64,000 bases of DNA from Clostridiales bacterium (lineage in GTDB: Bacteria > Bacillota > Clostridia > Oscillospirales > Acutalibacteraceae): contig DXXG01000007.1 in the NCBI GenBank assembly GCA_019416455.1, positions 450,508-514,507 on the forward strand, given 5' to 3'. The notes below the pieces were generated by a model. That model was not told where the DNA came from, ran no database searches, and saw only the letters and a program-made list of their open reading frames with translations. A program made the position numbers and the translations under genes. Shown piece after piece: positions 1-8,272 of the stretch (the first letter of the stretch is position 1; every line of letters begins with the position of its first letter).

Positions 1-2
1 CC

Positions 3-692
3 GCTATGCCCCGGTGTGACGCCGCCATTTCCATGGACGCGGACCTTCAGGACGACATCGACGCCCTGGACCAGTTCGTCCAGAAGTTCCAGGAGGGCTG
101 CGACGTAGTCTACGGCGTGCGCAATAAGCGGGAAACGGACACCTGGTTCAAGCGGACCACCGCTGAGGGCTTCTACAAGGTGATGAAGCTTCTGGGGGTG
201 GACGTGGTATTCAACCACGCGGACTACCGCCTAATGAGCAAACGGGCCCTGGAAGGCCTTTCGGAATACCGGGAAGTGAATCTGTTCCTGCGAGGCATTG
301 TGCCGCTGATCGGTTACCGCAGCGACTACGTCTACTATGACCGTCACGAGCGGTTCGCCGGAGAGAGCAAGTATCCCCTGAAAAAGATGATCTCCTTCGC
401 TTTGGACGGCATCACCAGCTTCAGCGTAAAACCCTTGAAGCTCATCTCCAACCTGGGCATACTCATCTCCGTGTTGAGCATTTTCGGTCTGCTCTACGCC
501 CTGATTTCCTACTTCGCCGGGGTGACTGTGTCCGGCTGGACCGCCATCATCTGTTCTATCTGGCTGCTGGGCGGTTTACAGATGCTTTGCTTGGGAGTTG
601 TAGGCGGCTACATCGGCAAGATTTACAGTGAAGTGAAAGCTCGTCCTAGATACCGGGTGGAAACCTATCTGGAAAACAAGAAAAAGCAGTAA
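3..692 (+). CDS. GT2 family glycosyltransferase, DPM1/GtrB-like, 5' partial
   Basis: This is the C-terminal 229 residues of a family 2 glycosyltransferase; the frame is open to the left edge, so the true start is outside the window. The visible part begins inside the catalytic domain at the metal-binding MDADLQD motif, continues with the usual KRETDTWFKR and HERFAGESKYPLKKM segments, and ends with two hydrophobic helices (about residues 145-170 and 175-205) and a basic tail. This is the layout of GtrB/DPM1-type enzymes, which move a sugar from a nucleotide donor to polyprenyl phosphate at the cytoplasmic membrane. The acceptor and sugar cannot be read from the sequence. A strong terminator follows directly. 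Confidence 0.88.
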   Translation, partial: AMPRCDAAISMDADLQDDIDALDQFVQKFQEGCDVVYGVRNKRETDTWFKRTTAEGFYKVMKLLGVDVVFNHADYRLMSKRALEGLSEYREVNLFLRGIVPLIGYRSDYVYYDRHERFAGESKYPLKKMISFALDGITSFSVKPLKLISNLGILISVLSIFGLLYALISYFAGVTVSGWTAIICSIWLLGGLQMLCLGVVGGYIGKIYSEVKARPRYRVETYLENKKKQ

Positions 693-697
693 GAAAA

Positions 698-733
698 AAG
701 CCCCCCTCTGAACGGCTCAGAGGCGGGGCTTTT
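698..733 (+). terminator. Rho-independent terminator after the glycosyltransferase
   Basis: A GC-rich hairpin (AAGCCCC...GGGGCTT) starts 6 nt after the stop codon and ends in a T run. It can also serve the convergent minus-strand sugar kinase. Confidence 0.8.
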
Positions 734-748
734 GTATTTCCAGGAACC

Positions 749-1723
749 TTACAGCCGCAGCAGGGGCACGGTCTTGCGGCAATGCTCAATGGCTTCCACA
801 TCGGGCAGAGCCGGGATGGCTCCGGTCTTGGTGGCGCAGGTAGAACCGGCGGCGTTGGCGAAATCCAGGAAGTCTCTCAGCTCCTCGGGGGAAAGCTGGG
901 CAGGCCGCTTGCCGGACTGAACGATCTTGGCCAGCAGCGCGCCGAAGAAACTGTCACCGGAACCGGTGGTATCTTTCACCGGGGTGTCGTAAGTCTCTTT
1001 GGCCAGGGAGATTCCGGGAGCGAACGCCTTGCAGCCGTGGGCGCCCAAGGTGACCACCACCAGGGAAACGCCCTGCTCCAGCAGCACCCAAGCGCCTTCC
1101 TCTACCGACTCCTTGCCGGTGAGGAGCTCCAGTTCTTCTCCGGAGATCTTCATGATATCCGCCTTAGAGACCAGGCTCTTCATCCGCTGGATCCCTTCTT
1201 CCTCACGTCCTTTCCACAGGGGAGGACGCCAGTTGGGATCGTAGGCGGTGATCTTCCCCTGGGACCGGGCATGATCCACCAACCGCTCCACCGCGGAACG
1301 GGAAGGCTCCGCTGTCATCAGCAGGGAGCCAAAGCACAACAGCTTGCACTCATCGATCAGGGAAAGGTCTGTGTCCTCGAAGGTCAGCCGGGTATCGGCG
1401 CCGGGATTGCGGTAAAAGCTGAAATCCCGGTCACCCTCAGGGCTCAGCTGCACGAAGGCCAGAGTGGTGGCGTGGTCCGGGTCCTGGGAAAGCCCACGGA
1501 TGTCCACCCCACACTCCTTCAGGGTATCCACCAGGAAATCACCGAACATATCCTTCCCCACACGGCCCAGGAAACCGGCGCTCACTCCTGCTCGATGGGC
1601 CTGCACCGCCACATTGGCCGGGGCGCCTCCAGGGTTGCGGGCAAAGAGCAGCCTCCCGTCCTCCGTTTCTCCCACCGGGGTAAAATCGATCAAAAGCTCG
1701 CCCATGGATACTATATCCGCCAT
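749..1723 (-). CDS. PfkB-family sugar kinase, probable fructokinase
   Basis: A 324-residue kinase of the ribokinase/PfkB superfamily, of normal family length. The N-terminal signature GELLIDFTP and the glycine-rich substrate motif NPGGAPANVAV are present. Near the C terminus the PfkB signature 2, DTTGSGDSFFGALL, carries the catalytic Asp and anion hole. The order and spacing match ScrK-type fructokinases, which phosphorylate cytosolic fructose at O6, though other ketose or nucleoside substrates remain possible. An AAAGGCGG ribosome-binding site precedes the ATG. The gene appears monocistronic, between the convergent glycosyltransferase and the terminator of the upstream lectin gene. Confidence 0.85.
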   Translation of the reverse strand: MADIVSMGELLIDFTPVGETEDGRLLFARNPGGAPANVAVQAHRAGVSAGFLGRVGKDMFGDFLVDTLKECGVDIRGLSQDPDHATTLAFVQLSPEGDRDFSFYRNPGADTRLTFEDTDLSLIDECKLLCFGSLLMTAEPSRSAVERLVDHARSQGKITAYDPNWRPPLWKGREEEGIQRMKSLVSKADIMKISGEELELLTGKESVEEGAWVLLEQGVSLVVVTLGAHGCKAFAPGISLAKETYDTPVKDTTGSGDSFFGALLAKIVQSGKRPAQLSPEELRDFLDFANAAGSTCATKTGAIPALPDVEAIEHCRKTVPLLRL

Positions 1724-1815
1724 GTCGAATACCGCCTTTCCAAAAGATTGCTTCTTAAATCAATGATACCTGTTTTTCCCTTTTTTGTAAATGGAAAAAT
1801 CCTGGCCCATCCAAA

Positions 1816-1850
1816 AAAGAGGACGAAAGCCTTCCGCCTTCGTCCTCTTT
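1816..1850 (-). terminator. Terminator downstream of the ricin-type lectin gene
   Basis: A perfect 11-bp inverted repeat (AAAGAGGACGA/TCGTCCTCTTT) just past the minus-strand stop codon, with T/A runs on both sides. It separates the lectin gene from the sugar kinase. Confidence 0.8.
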
Positions 1851-1855
1851 GTGTT

Positions 1856-2590
1856 TTATTTTTTCCCGGTCTTATCGGCAGCCTTCTTTTCGTCAGCCTG
1901 AGACTTTACCAGGGTCTTGGGAGCCTCTTCCTGCTTCTTGAGAGTCTTGGGGGACTCTTCCTGCTTTTTCAGGGCCTTGGGAGTCTCCTCCTGCTTTTTC
2001 AGGACTTTCTTGGGCTCCTCCTGAATAGCCTTGGGCTCGGCAGCCTTCTTGGGCTCCTCTTTTTTGGGTTCAGCCTTAGCGGTCCGGGTGGAACGCTTAG
2101 TGGGCTTCTCTTCCGCCTTCTTGGCGGTGGACTTGCGCACGGTCTTGGTGGCAGTCTTGGGCGCGGTGGAGACAAACTTCCACTGCTGGCCTTCACCGTC
2201 CACATCTTCCCAGATCTGGGCGGGAGCGCCGTCCTCGCTGCTCATATCCACAATGTCCAGAGCCTTGCCGGCCATGACATTGACGATCTTCTTATAGGTG
2301 GTGGTCACGTTGACCAGCTGCCACAGCTGGCTCTCCCCGTCCACATCCTCCCAGGTCTGAGCCCAGGTACCGTTGGCAGTGCCGTTAGCCATAACGTCCA
2401 GCACTTTGCCGCAGGCTTTATTGAAAAGCTTCACGCCGCCTTCCGCTTCCACGGAGGTCCAGATCTGAGCGTCAGTCTTGGCGGGCTCGGCCTGCTCCAC
2501 TACCAGGCCGTTATCCAGGCCGGTCGCCTGCAAAGCCTTGCCGCTTCTGCGGTTTACGATCATGAATTCCGCTGTCTTTTTGCCAGCCAT
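1856..2590 (-). CDS. Ricin B-type beta-trefoil lectin domain protein with Lys/Glu repeat tail
   Basis: A 244-residue protein. Residues 1-135 hold three similar units, each ending in a QxW motif (AQIW, SQLW, AQIW/QQWKF) with repeated WEDVDGE blocks: the ricin-type beta-trefoil carbohydrate-binding fold. The C-terminal 100 residues are low complexity, rich in Lys, Glu, Ala and Pro, with near-identical copies of KKQEEtPKaL in tandem. There is no signal peptide or membrane segment, so it is either cytoplasmic or exported by an unrecognised route; this is unusual because ricin-type domains are normally parts of secreted enzymes. GGAAAGGATG is the ribosome-binding site. Function unknown; sugar or matrix binding is an inference. 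Confidence 0.75.
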   Translation of the reverse strand: MAGKKTAEFMIVNRRSGKALQATGLDNGLVVEQAEPAKTDAQIWTSVEAEGGVKLFNKACGKVLDVMANGTANGTWAQTWEDVDGESQLWQLVNVTTTYKKIVNVMAGKALDIVDMSSEDGAPAQIWEDVDGEGQQWKFVSTAPKTATKTVRKSTAKKAEEKPTKRSTRTAKAEPKKEEPKKAAEPKAIQEEPKKVLKKQEETPKALKKQEESPKTLKKQEEAPKTLVKSQADEKKAADKTGKK

Positions 2591-2893
2591 CTGTGAAACA
2601 TCCTTTCCATATCGGGAGATAAACTCGATTTCTAAACTACCTAGTGGGCATTATATTCTTTTTTACTTCTGCTGTCAAATCCTTCAAACCCGCGAAAAAC
2701 CTGGTTTTTTCCCGATTCCTCAGGAATTGTCATCTCCTTTTTGGATATATTTCTCCACCTGGTGGGAAGCCCATGTCCTGAAATTGTGGAAAAGCGGAAA
2801 TTTTTTAAAAATCCGCCAGTTCTGCGCTTGGAAACCATCCTCTCATGGTGTATACTGTGAGTAATGAAATCCAGCGAAAAAGGAGGGATTTTC
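2591..2893. promoter_or_regulatory. Divergent intergenic region with promoter for the P-type ATPase
   Basis: A sigma-70-type promoter for the plus strand is visible: TTGGAA at 2828-2833, a 17-nt spacer and TATACT at 2851-2856, about 40 nt before the ATPase start. Upstream at 2795-2817 lies an A/T-centred inverted repeat with GCGGA/TCCGC arms, a possible operator. Nothing else is recognised. Confidence 0.5.
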
Positions 2894-5350
2894 TTGTCCC
2901 GCAGCCACACGAAACGTCCCGCCCCTCAGCCATCCCGGCGCCAACCGGCGGAGCGCTTCCATCCCGACCCTCAAACGGGCCTCACGCAAGAACAGGTACA
3001 GCGCCGGGTCCGGGAGGGCCTGCACAATGGCATCTCTGGCATCAAGACGAAATCAGAAGGCCAGATCATTTGGGAGAACGTATTCACCTTCTTCAACATA
3101 CTGAACTTTGCCCTGGCCGCCGCGGTGATCTTGGTTGGCTCCATCCGCAGTGCCGTGTTTCTGGGCGTCATCTTCTCCAACATCCTTATAGGCTCTTTCC
3201 AGAGCATCCGGGCCAAGCGGACTTTGGACAAGCTGTCCATCGTATCCGCCCCCAAAGCGGTAGTGCTGCGGGATGGCCAAAAGAAGTCCATCCCCGTGGA
3301 AGAAGTGGTTTTAGATGACATCCTGGTACTCTCTTCCGGCAATCAGATCTGCTCTGACGCGGTGGTTGCCGCGGGCGAGTGTGAAGTCAACGAGTCCCTC
3401 ATCACCGGCGAATCAGACCCCATCCTGAAACAGCCTGGAGACCATCTGCTCTCCGGCAGCTTCGTGGTCAGCGGCCAGTGTCGAGGCCAGGTGGAACACG
3501 TGGGCGCTGACAACTACGCCACCAAGATCGCCGGTGACGCCAAGTACATCAAAAAGCGGAACTCCGAGATCATGGACTCCATCGACCGAATCGTGAAAGT
3601 GGTGGGCTTCGGCATCCTGCCCATCGGCGCCCTGCTGTTCTGGAAGCAGTTCTTCGTGCTGGGGGATGACCTGCAAACCTCTGTGGTCAGCACCACCGCG
3701 GCCATGGTGGGCATGATCCCAGAAGGCCTGGTGCTGCTCATCAGCGTGTGCTTCGCTGTCAGCGTGGTGAAGCTCTCCGCCCGGAAAACTCTGGTGCGGG
3801 ACTTGTACTGCGTAGAGACCTTGGCTCGAGTGGACACCCTCTGCCTGGATAAGACCGGCACCATCACCGAGGGCACCATGCAGGTGGACGAGCTGGTCCC
3901 CTTTGAAGGTGTCACGGAACAGGAAATGGCCGTTCCCTTGAACGCCCTTGTCTCCAACCTAGCAGACGACAACCCCACGTTTTTGGCCATCCACGACCGC
4001 TTCCCGGATCCCAGTCCCTGGCGTGCCACTAACTTGGTACCCTTCTCCTCCGCCCGCAAGTGGAGCGGCGCCTTTTTCCCAGGCCAAGGAGCTTATGTGA
4101 TGGGCGCCGGGGAATTCATTCTGGGAGAAGCCTTTGAGACCATCCGGAAACAGGTGGAATCCTACTCCCAGCAGGGGCAGCGTGTGCTGCTGCTGGCCCA
4201 AAGCCCTGACGATTTCGACGGCCAGACCATTTCAGGGGAACTGCGGCCTTTGGGCCTGGTGCTCCTCAGTGATAAGATCCGCCGGGAAGCCCCCCGGACC
4301 CTCCGGTACTTTGCCGACCAGGGCGTGGACCTGAAAGTGATCTCCGGTGACAACGCGGTGACCGTAGCCAACATCGCCCGGAAAGCCGGTCTGGAAAATG
4401 CCGACAAATATGTGGACGCCACCACGCTCCACACAGAGGAGGACATCCGCCAGGCGGTGAACCAGTACGCCGTGTTCGGCCGGGTGACGCCCCAGCAGAA
4501 GCTCAGCTTTGTGAAAGCCCTGAAAGCCCAGGGCCACACCGTTGCCATGACCGGTGACGGCGTCAACGACGTGCTTGCCTTGAAAGAGGCGGACTGCTCC
4601 ATCGCTATGGCCTCCGGCAGCGACGCGGCTCGCACTGTTTCCAGCCTAGTGCTGCTGGACTCCAACTTTGCCTCCATGCCCCTGGTGGTCCAAGAGGGAC
4701 GGCGCTCCATCAACAACCTTCAAAGATCCAGCGCTCTGTTTTTGGCCAAGACCATTTTCTCGGCTCTGATCGCCGTGCTGTTTATCTTCATCAACTACAC
4801 CTATCCCTTCCAGCCGGTGCAGCAGACCCTGATCAGCACCCTGACCATCGGCACGCCTTCCTTTATCCTGGCGCTGGAACCCAACAAGGACAGGCTGCGG
4901 GGGAAATTCATTCTCAATGTAATCCGCCAGTCCATCCCCGCCTCGCTCACCATGACCGCCAACATCATACTGCTCTGTGCCCTCAGTGGGCCTCTGGAGC
5001 TGTCCAACCCGGACATGTCCACCCTGGCGGTGATCCTCACCAGCCTGACGGGCTTTATCATGCTGTTTAAAGTCAGCGCTCCCTTCAACGGCCTTCGCGG
5101 CGCCCTGTTCGGGGTGTTGCTGGCGGCCTTTGTGGGAGCTTCCCTGTTCCTGAGCGATTTCTTCGCTCTCACCACCTTCACCTTGCCCATGCTCATCGCC
5201 TTGGCGCCCATGCTGCTGTTCTCCATCGCTCTGATGCTGGCCCTGGTCCATTTTGTGGACCACGTGATCGCCAATTCTCAGAGCCCGGTCTACCCCCTTA
5301 AAAAGCGCAGGGTGAAAAAAGGCGCTCCCACCCGTCACGGGGCACGGTGA
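2894..5350 (+). CDS. HAD-type P-type cation-transporting ATPase, CtpE-like
   Basis: A membrane ion pump of 818 residues from the preferred TTG start (AAAGGAGG 8 nt upstream; an ATG 30 nt earlier has no good ribosome-binding site). It carries the full P-type set: TGES actuator loop near residue 172, PEGL in helix M4 near 276, the phosphorylated Asp in DKTGT at 319, and TGDGVND at 553-559. The C-terminal part has six hydrophobic helices. PEGL rather than CPC argues for a P2-type pump of Ca2+ or another hard cation, and overall it resembles actinobacterial CtpE more than Na/K-type pumps. Ion specificity is inferred. It is monocistronic, with its own promoter and terminator. Confidence 0.88.
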   Translation: MSRSHTKRPAPQPSRRQPAERFHPDPQTGLTQEQVQRRVREGLHNGISGIKTKSEGQIIWENVFTFFNILNFALAAAVILVGSIRSAVFLGVIFSNILIGSFQSIRAKRTLDKLSIVSAPKAVVLRDGQKKSIPVEEVVLDDILVLSSGNQICSDAVVAAGECEVNESLITGESDPILKQPGDHLLSGSFVVSGQCRGQVEHVGADNYATKIAGDAKYIKKRNSEIMDSIDRIVKVVGFGILPIGALLFWKQFFVLGDDLQTSVVSTTAAMVGMIPEGLVLLISVCFAVSVVKLSARKTLVRDLYCVETLARVDTLCLDKTGTITEGTMQVDELVPFEGVTEQEMAVPLNALVSNLADDNPTFLAIHDRFPDPSPWRATNLVPFSSARKWSGAFFPGQGAYVMGAGEFILGEAFETIRKQVESYSQQGQRVLLLAQSPDDFDGQTISGELRPLGLVLLSDKIRREAPRTLRYFADQGVDLKVISGDNAVTVANIARKAGLENADKYVDATTLHTEEDIRQAVNQYAVFGRVTPQQKLSFVKALKAQGHTVAMTGDGVNDVLALKEADCSIAMASGSDAARTVSSLVLLDSNFASMPLVVQEGRRSINNLQRSSALFLAKTIFSALIAVLFIFINYTYPFQPVQQTLISTLTIGTPSFILALEPNKDRLRGKFILNVIRQSIPASLTMTANIILLCALSGPLELSNPDMSTLAVILTSLTGFIMLFKVSAPFNGLRGALFGVLLAAFVGASLFLSDFFALTTFTLPMLIALAPMLLFSIALMLALVHFVDHVIANSQSPVYPLKKRRVKKGAPTRHGAR

Positions 5351-5376
5351 TCTATTCGCCAATGCAAAACAAACAG

Positions 5377-5407
5377 AAAATGCCCCCGGATAACCGGGGG
5401 CATTTTT
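5377..5407 (+). terminator. Bidirectional terminator between ATPase and pyrE
   Basis: AAAATGCCCCC...GGGGGCATTTTT perfect hairpin between two convergent genes, with A and T runs on both sides. Confidence 0.85.
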
Positions 5408-5423
5408 GTTGCGCATCATTTGT

Positions 5424-6086
5424 TTACAGCACGCAGTACTGTTCCATGTAACCTTCCATGGCTTTGATGAGTTCGGGATCAGTGCCGTTGTCTTTCAGGT
5501 ACTCGTGGATATCCACCACAGTCACGATGGGATGGACCTTCACGCCAAACTCTTCCTCGACCTCCATAATGGCGGTCTTTCCGGGGGTCTGGCCCACCTC
5601 ACAGCGATCCACGCTGATGAACATATGGGGCACTTTCACGTCGGCGCAGGCCTTCAGGATGGGCATGGTCTCCCGCACAGCGGTGCCTGCGGTGATCACG
5701 TCCTCGATGATGATGATCCGGTCGCCGTCCTGGGGCTGATAGCCCACGGTATTGCCGCCCTCGCCGTGATCCTTGGCTTCCTTGCGGTTGAAGAAATAGG
5801 GCCGGTCGATGCCGTGGTCCCGGTAAAGGGAAGCGGCGCAGACGGTAGCCAGGGGGATGCCTTTATAGGCAGGACCAAACATGGCCTCAAAATCACCGCC
5901 CACAGTGTCCTTCACCAGCTGGGCGTAGTAGCTGCCCAAACGGGAAAGCTGGGCGCCGGTCTTATAATTCCCGGTGTTCACGAAATACTGGGTATTCCGG
6001 CCGCTCTTTGTAACGAAGTGGCCGAAGCGCAGCACCTGCGCAGAAAGCATGAACTCAATAAATTCCTTTTTCTTTTCCGTCAGCAT
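5424..6086 (-). CDS. pyrE: Orotate phosphoribosyltransferase
   Basis: A 220-residue enzyme that joins orotate to PRPP to give OMP, step five of de novo pyrimidine synthesis. It has the PRPP-binding loop RIIIIEDVITAGTAVRE in the middle of the protein, the dimer-loop Lys region FFNRKEAKDHGEGG, and the N-terminal FGHFVTKSGRNTQYFVNTG segment typical of the clostridial PyrE group. A GGAAGC ribosome-binding site precedes the ATG. It lies 27 nt downstream of a small conserved-looking gene on the same strand, probably cotranscribed. Confidence 0.93.
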   Translation of the reverse strand: MLTEKKKEFIEFMLSAQVLRFGHFVTKSGRNTQYFVNTGNYKTGAQLSRLGSYYAQLVKDTVGGDFEAMFGPAYKGIPLATVCAASLYRDHGIDRPYFFNRKEAKDHGEGGNTVGYQPQDGDRIIIIEDVITAGTAVRETMPILKACADVKVPHMFISVDRCEVGQTPGKTAIMEVEEEFGVKVHPIVTVVDIHEYLKDNGTDPELIKAMEGYMEQYCVL

Positions 6087-6113
6087 TGCTCTGCTTCCTT
6101 TCTTGCGGGAAGA

Positions 6114-6380
6114 TTATTCCTCTTCCTCTTCCGGAGTCTTGTACAGGTTGAATCGGAACAATTTGGATTCGTCAGATTCCTTCTCACACATGACAAAGGC
6201 CTCGGCGATCTTGCCTCCCTCGATCAGCGCGGTAAGTCCTACCAACTGGCACAGTTTACTTTTCAGATTCAGCCGATCACCGTCACGGGTCATGAGATAG
6301 ACCTCGCCCTCGCAGCTGTCCAGCACCTTCAAAAAGGCTGGCACATCGATGTCGTGCAGTTCTACCATCTTGGGTGACAT
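6114..6380 (-). CDS. Small acidic conserved-type protein upstream of pyrE
   Basis: An 88-residue protein starting at the second of two close ATG codons; AGGAGG sits 7 nt before it, whereas the first ATG is only 1 nt away. A longer reading frame exists upstream but is low-quality and GC-skewed. The chain has alternating beta/alpha stretches (EVYLMTRDGDRLNLKSKL, LIEGGKIAEAFVMCEK) and an EEEEE terminus. I recall similar short proteins in Clostridia being auto-labelled 'polya polymerase' without evidence; function is unknown. The link to pyrE suggests cotranscription only. Confidence 0.65.
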   Translation of the reverse strand: MSPKMVELHDIDVPAFLKVLDSCEGEVYLMTRDGDRLNLKSKLCQLVGLTALIEGGKIAEAFVMCEKESDESKLFRFNLYKTPEEEEE

Positions 6381-6694
6381 AGTCATTCCTCCTTTGCTTT
6401 TTGTTCCGGTGACATCATAGCACACTTTCCAAAAAGATGCAACCGGTTGCACCGGATGCGTTTTGCGCATGGGACCGCTCGCTGACGCTCGGGCTGAGCT
6501 GGCCGCCAACTCGCGTCCGCGCCGCCAGCGACTGACCGAGCCGGCAGGCAAGAATGGACCTATTTCGCGCCACGGGATTTATGGATGACGCCGGAGCCGG
6601 GTCCTGTTTTTCGCCGGTTTTCCTCCAAAGGGACGTTGCATGTTCGAACAAATTTTGGTACAATGAATGCAGATCATGAAAGGGGTGTTCTTCA
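6381..6694. promoter_or_regulatory. Divergent intergenic region with consensus promoter for phosphohexomutase
   Basis: TTGCAT (6636-6641), a 17-nt spacer and TACAAT (6659-6664) form a good sigma-A promoter reading right. The palindrome GCAACCGGTTGC near 6438-6449 and a very GC-rich block at 6470-6545 lie to its left; no gene is seen in them. Confidence 0.6.
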
Positions 6695-8209
6695 ATGGAT
6701 TATCTCAAGTTAAAAAGCGGCACGGACATCCGCGGAGTTGCTGTGGACGGCGTGCCTGGGGAGCCTATCAATCTCACGGACGAAGTGGTGGAGACCATCG
6801 CCGCCGCCTATTTGGTGTGGGTGGAGCGTCACCTGAACAAGTCCCCCGAGGGGCTGCGCATCGCCATCGGCCACGATTCCCGTGTGTCTGCCGACCGAAT
6901 CAGCGCGGCGTTGCAGCGGGTGTTCGTGAAATACGGCGTGCATGTGCTGGACTGCGGCCTGGCTTCCACGCCCTCCATGTTCTGGGCCACGCTGGATCTG
7001 CCTTGCGACTGCTCGGTACAGATCACGGCCAGCCATCACCCCTATCACCGCAACGGTTTGAAGTTCTTCACGCCTCAGGGCGGTCTGGACGCTCCGGACA
7101 TCACCGAGATCCTGACCCTGTCCCAGAACGGGGAGCATCCTGCCAAGGAAGTCCCCGGCACTCGTGAGGACTGCGGTTACATGAAAGACTACGCCAAGCG
7201 CCTGCGGGAGACCATCCAGAAAGGTGTTGGCGCCCCTGACTACGAGCATCCCCTGAAGGGATTCCACATCGTGGTGGACGCCGGCAACGGCGCCGGCGGC
7301 TTCTATGCCACCGATGTGCTGGAGCCTCTGGGAGCGGATATTTCCGGCAGCCAGTTCCTGGAGCCTGACGGCATGTTCCCCAACCACATCCCCAACCCTG
7401 AAAACGAGACCGCCATGGGCTTTATTTGCCGTGCGGTGAAGGAGTCCAAAGCGGACCTGGGCGTCATTTTTGACACAGACGTGGATCGGGGCGCCGCAGT
7501 GGACAACCGGGGCGAGGAGCTGAACCGGAACCGTCTGGTGGCTTTGGCTTCCGCCATTGCCCTGGAAGGCAACGAAGGCGGCACCGTGGTCACCGACTCC
7601 ATCACCTCCGACGGCTTGAAGGAATACATTGAGAACACCCTGGGCGGCAAACATCACCGGTTCAAGCGGGGCTACAAGAACGTGATCAACGAAGCCCTCC
7701 ACCTGAACCAGGAAGGGATCAACTGCCCCCTGGCTATTGAGACCAGCGGCCACGCCGCCATGCGGGAGAACCACTTCCTGGACGACGGCGCCTACCTGGT
7801 GACCAAGATCCTCATCAAGATGGCATCTCTCCGCAAGGAGGGTAAGGAGCTGGAGGATCTGCTGGCTCCCCTCCGGGAACCCGCCGAAGCGGACGAAGTC
7901 CGTCTGCCCATTTCCGACCCCGAGTTCCGCGCCCGGGGCGAAGCGCTGATCCAGGCACTGGAAACTTACGCCAAGGAGCAGAACTGGAATATCGCCCCCG
8001 ACAACCGGGAAGGCATCCGGGTATCCTTCCCCAAGGGAGAAGGCGAAGGCTGGTTCCTGCTGCGGCTCTCCGTCCATGACCCCATCCTGCCCATCAACCT
8101 GGAAAGCGATGTGCCCGGCGGCGTGAAAGTCATCGGCAACAAGCTGCTCCAGTTCCTGGAAGCTCACAAGGAAGGCGTGGACATCTCCCCCATGGAGAAG
8201 TTCGCCTAA
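6695..8209 (+). CDS. Phosphoglucomutase/phosphomannomutase family protein
   Basis: A 504-residue alpha-D-phosphohexomutase, which interconverts hexose-1- and hexose-6-phosphates in the cytosol to feed nucleotide-sugar and glycan synthesis. Visible landmarks in order are the phosphoserine loop TASHHPYHRNG with the catalytic Ser at residue 113, the metal loop DTDVDRG at 260-266, the sugar-binding ETSGHAAMRENHFLDDGAY, and a C-terminal phosphate-binding region (NREGIRVSF). The subfamily (Glc versus Man) cannot be decided by eye. GAAAGGGG precedes the ATG. It is monocistronic, with a strong promoter and terminator. Confidence 0.88.
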   Translation: MDYLKLKSGTDIRGVAVDGVPGEPINLTDEVVETIAAAYLVWVERHLNKSPEGLRIAIGHDSRVSADRISAALQRVFVKYGVHVLDCGLASTPSMFWATLDLPCDCSVQITASHHPYHRNGLKFFTPQGGLDAPDITEILTLSQNGEHPAKEVPGTREDCGYMKDYAKRLRETIQKGVGAPDYEHPLKGFHIVVDAGNGAGGFYATDVLEPLGADISGSQFLEPDGMFPNHIPNPENETAMGFICRAVKESKADLGVIFDTDVDRGAAVDNRGEELNRNRLVALASAIALEGNEGGTVVTDSITSDGLKEYIENTLGGKHHRFKRGYKNVINEALHLNQEGINCPLAIETSGHAAMRENHFLDDGAYLVTKILIKMASLRKEGKELEDLLAPLREPAEADEVRLPISDPEFRARGEALIQALETYAKEQNWNIAPDNREGIRVSFPKGEGEGWFLLRLSVHDPILPINLESDVPGGVKVIGNKLLQFLEAHKEGVDISPMEKFA

Positions 8210-8236
8210 TTCTGCTTTACCTATAACCAACGCGTG

Positions 8237-8272
8237 AAAGCCCTTCCCCCAGACTGGGAGAAGGGCTTTTTT
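8237..8272 (+). terminator. Terminator after phosphohexomutase
   Basis: AAAGCCCTTC...GAAGGGCTTTTTT hairpin; the T run reaches the stop codon of the convergent spoVAD. Confidence 0.85.

Noticed and set aside
782..2596. 604-codon plus-strand open frame
   Set aside because: Antisense to both the sugar kinase and the lectin gene; leucine/glycine-rich low-quality composition.
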